A stretch of 5,678 nt of DNA. It comes from Acidobacteriaceae bacterium (GTDB taxonomy: Bacteria > Acidobacteriota > Terriglobia > Terriglobales > Acidobacteriaceae). The notes beneath the pieces are model-generated. The model did not search any database, was not told where the DNA came from, and saw only the letters and a program-made list of their open reading frames with translations. Below are positions 5,274-5,678 of this stretch, piece after piece. Both the position numbers and the translations under genes were made by a program. The DNA lies in assembly GCA_003151875.1 (NCBI GenBank), contig PLYW01000224.1, positions 1 through 5,678 on the forward strand. Direction: 5' to 3'. Positions within the stretch are counted from its first letter, which is position 1. Each line of letters opens with the position of its first letter.

Positions 5274-5284
5274 GGAGTAATTCC
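5274..5284 (+). promoter_or_regulatory. Shine-Dalgarno hairpin, copy 2
   Basis: GGAG (5274-5277) faces TTCC (5281-5284) across TAA. The single change from copy 1 (C to T at 5281) turns a G-C pair into G-U, so the helix remains possible. The ATG follows at 5285. Confidence 0.5.
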
Positions 5285-5678
5285 ATGCCCTCCATGCGCC
5301 ACGTCTGGTTGTCGGTTGTTGTTTTGTTCGCCTTATTATTCGCGTTGGTAGCGGTTTCTCCGCTGGCTTCTGCGCAGGTGCCGCTGCAATTTGTTGCCGT
5401 AACTCCCTGCCGGGTGGTGGACACGCGCTGGGCCCCGGGCCCGTTGGGTGGTCCGGAAATTCAAGGCCAGACCTCGCGCGATTTCGCGCTCCCCAACGGC
5501 GTTTGCAGCATTCCCAACACGGCGGCGGCCTATTCGCTGAATGTCACCGTGGTTCCGCACCCGACCTTGGGATACCTGACGGTATGGCCGACGGGACAAC
5601 CGCGGCCGGTGCTGTCCACGTTGAATTCTCCCAATGGGCGGGTCAAGGCGAACGCGGCCATCGTGCCGGCGGGCGACA
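5285..5678 (+). CDS. Second secreted modular protein, tandem paralogue, 3' end cut by window edge
   Basis: From the ATG at 5285, 131 codons are open to the edge. Residues 1-30 are a signal peptide ending SPLASA; it differs from copy 1 at six positions (2, 4, 9, 17, 22, 23). The following 101 residues, starting QVPLQFVAVTPCRVVDTRW, are identical to those of copy 1 and cover most of the first DTR/GYF domain, including both cysteines and GYLTVWP. A second in-frame ATG is codon 4, but AGGAG (5273-5277) favours the first. Domains beyond the edge cannot be seen, so the paralogue may differ in its later modules. Confidence 0.9.
   Translation, partial: MPSMRHVWLSVVVLFALLFALVAVSPLASAQVPLQFVAVTPCRVVDTRWAPGPLGGPEIQGQTSRDFALPNGVCSIPNTAAAYSLNVTVVPHPTLGYLTVWPTGQPRPVLSTLNSPNGRVKANAAIVPAGD

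Larger units (their letters stand above)
5179..5284 (+). promoter_or_regulatory. Conserved 5' leader, copy 2
   Basis: This is the counterpart of 1879-1984. It keeps the CCACGTGG palindrome (5201-5208), the tandem repeat (5228-5250 and 5251-5273) and the start context. It lies 62 nt after the preceding stop codon, where an independent control element would be placed. Confidence 0.6.

Noticed and set aside
4682..5302. Minus-strand open frame of 206 codons
   Set aside because: Antisense to GloVer repeats and crossing the intergenic junction; no family signature.

Overview
The window is high-GC bacterial DNA. It most resembles an Acidobacteriota-type soil bacterium, judged from protein style only: a two-domain universal stress protein opening with a LLATDFSP-type motif, and a secreted protein ending in Gloeo/Verruco (GloVer, TIGR03803-like) repeats. 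No marker gene fixes the taxonomy.

Left part, minus strand: a two-domain UspA-family stress protein (351-1232, TTG start with a strong Shine-Dalgarno) lies 54 nt upstream of, and co-directional with, the start of acpS, the holo-[acyl-carrier-protein] synthase (GTG start at 296, C-terminus cut by the left edge). They probably form one transcript. A GTGA-N6-TCAC inverted repeat, the core of a CRP/FNR-type site, lies upstream of usp.

Middle: 1233-1878 holds no gene I can support, only small repeats and one hairpin. From 1879 a 106-nt leader runs into a large secreted-protein gene on the plus strand.

Right part, plus strand: 1985-5116 encodes one exported modular protein of 1043 residues once two opposite single-base frameshifts (an extra A near 3150-3154, a missing G near 4155) are repaired. 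Its order is signal peptide, three about 120-residue PCRV-DTR...GYLTVWP...GYF domains, three putative-Ig (He_PIG-like) domains, and seven GloVer units that look like a closed beta-propeller. After a 62-nt gap a second copy of leader plus gene begins (5179 onward) and leaves the window at the right edge. The copies are in register at an offset of exactly 3300 nt, with 30 mismatches and no gap over 500 nt.

Most noteworthy: between the copies all 13 substitutions in the visible mature coding region are synonymous, whereas the signal peptides differ at six residues. The untranslated leader is more conserved than the synonymous sites. The leader carries a 23-bp tandem repeat that ends at the ribosome-binding site, and that site lies inside a small hairpin that is kept (through a G-U pair) in copy 2. 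This points to a tandem family of secreted proteins sharing a conserved 5' control element. Nothing here is recognisable as a defence, CRISPR or transposon system.
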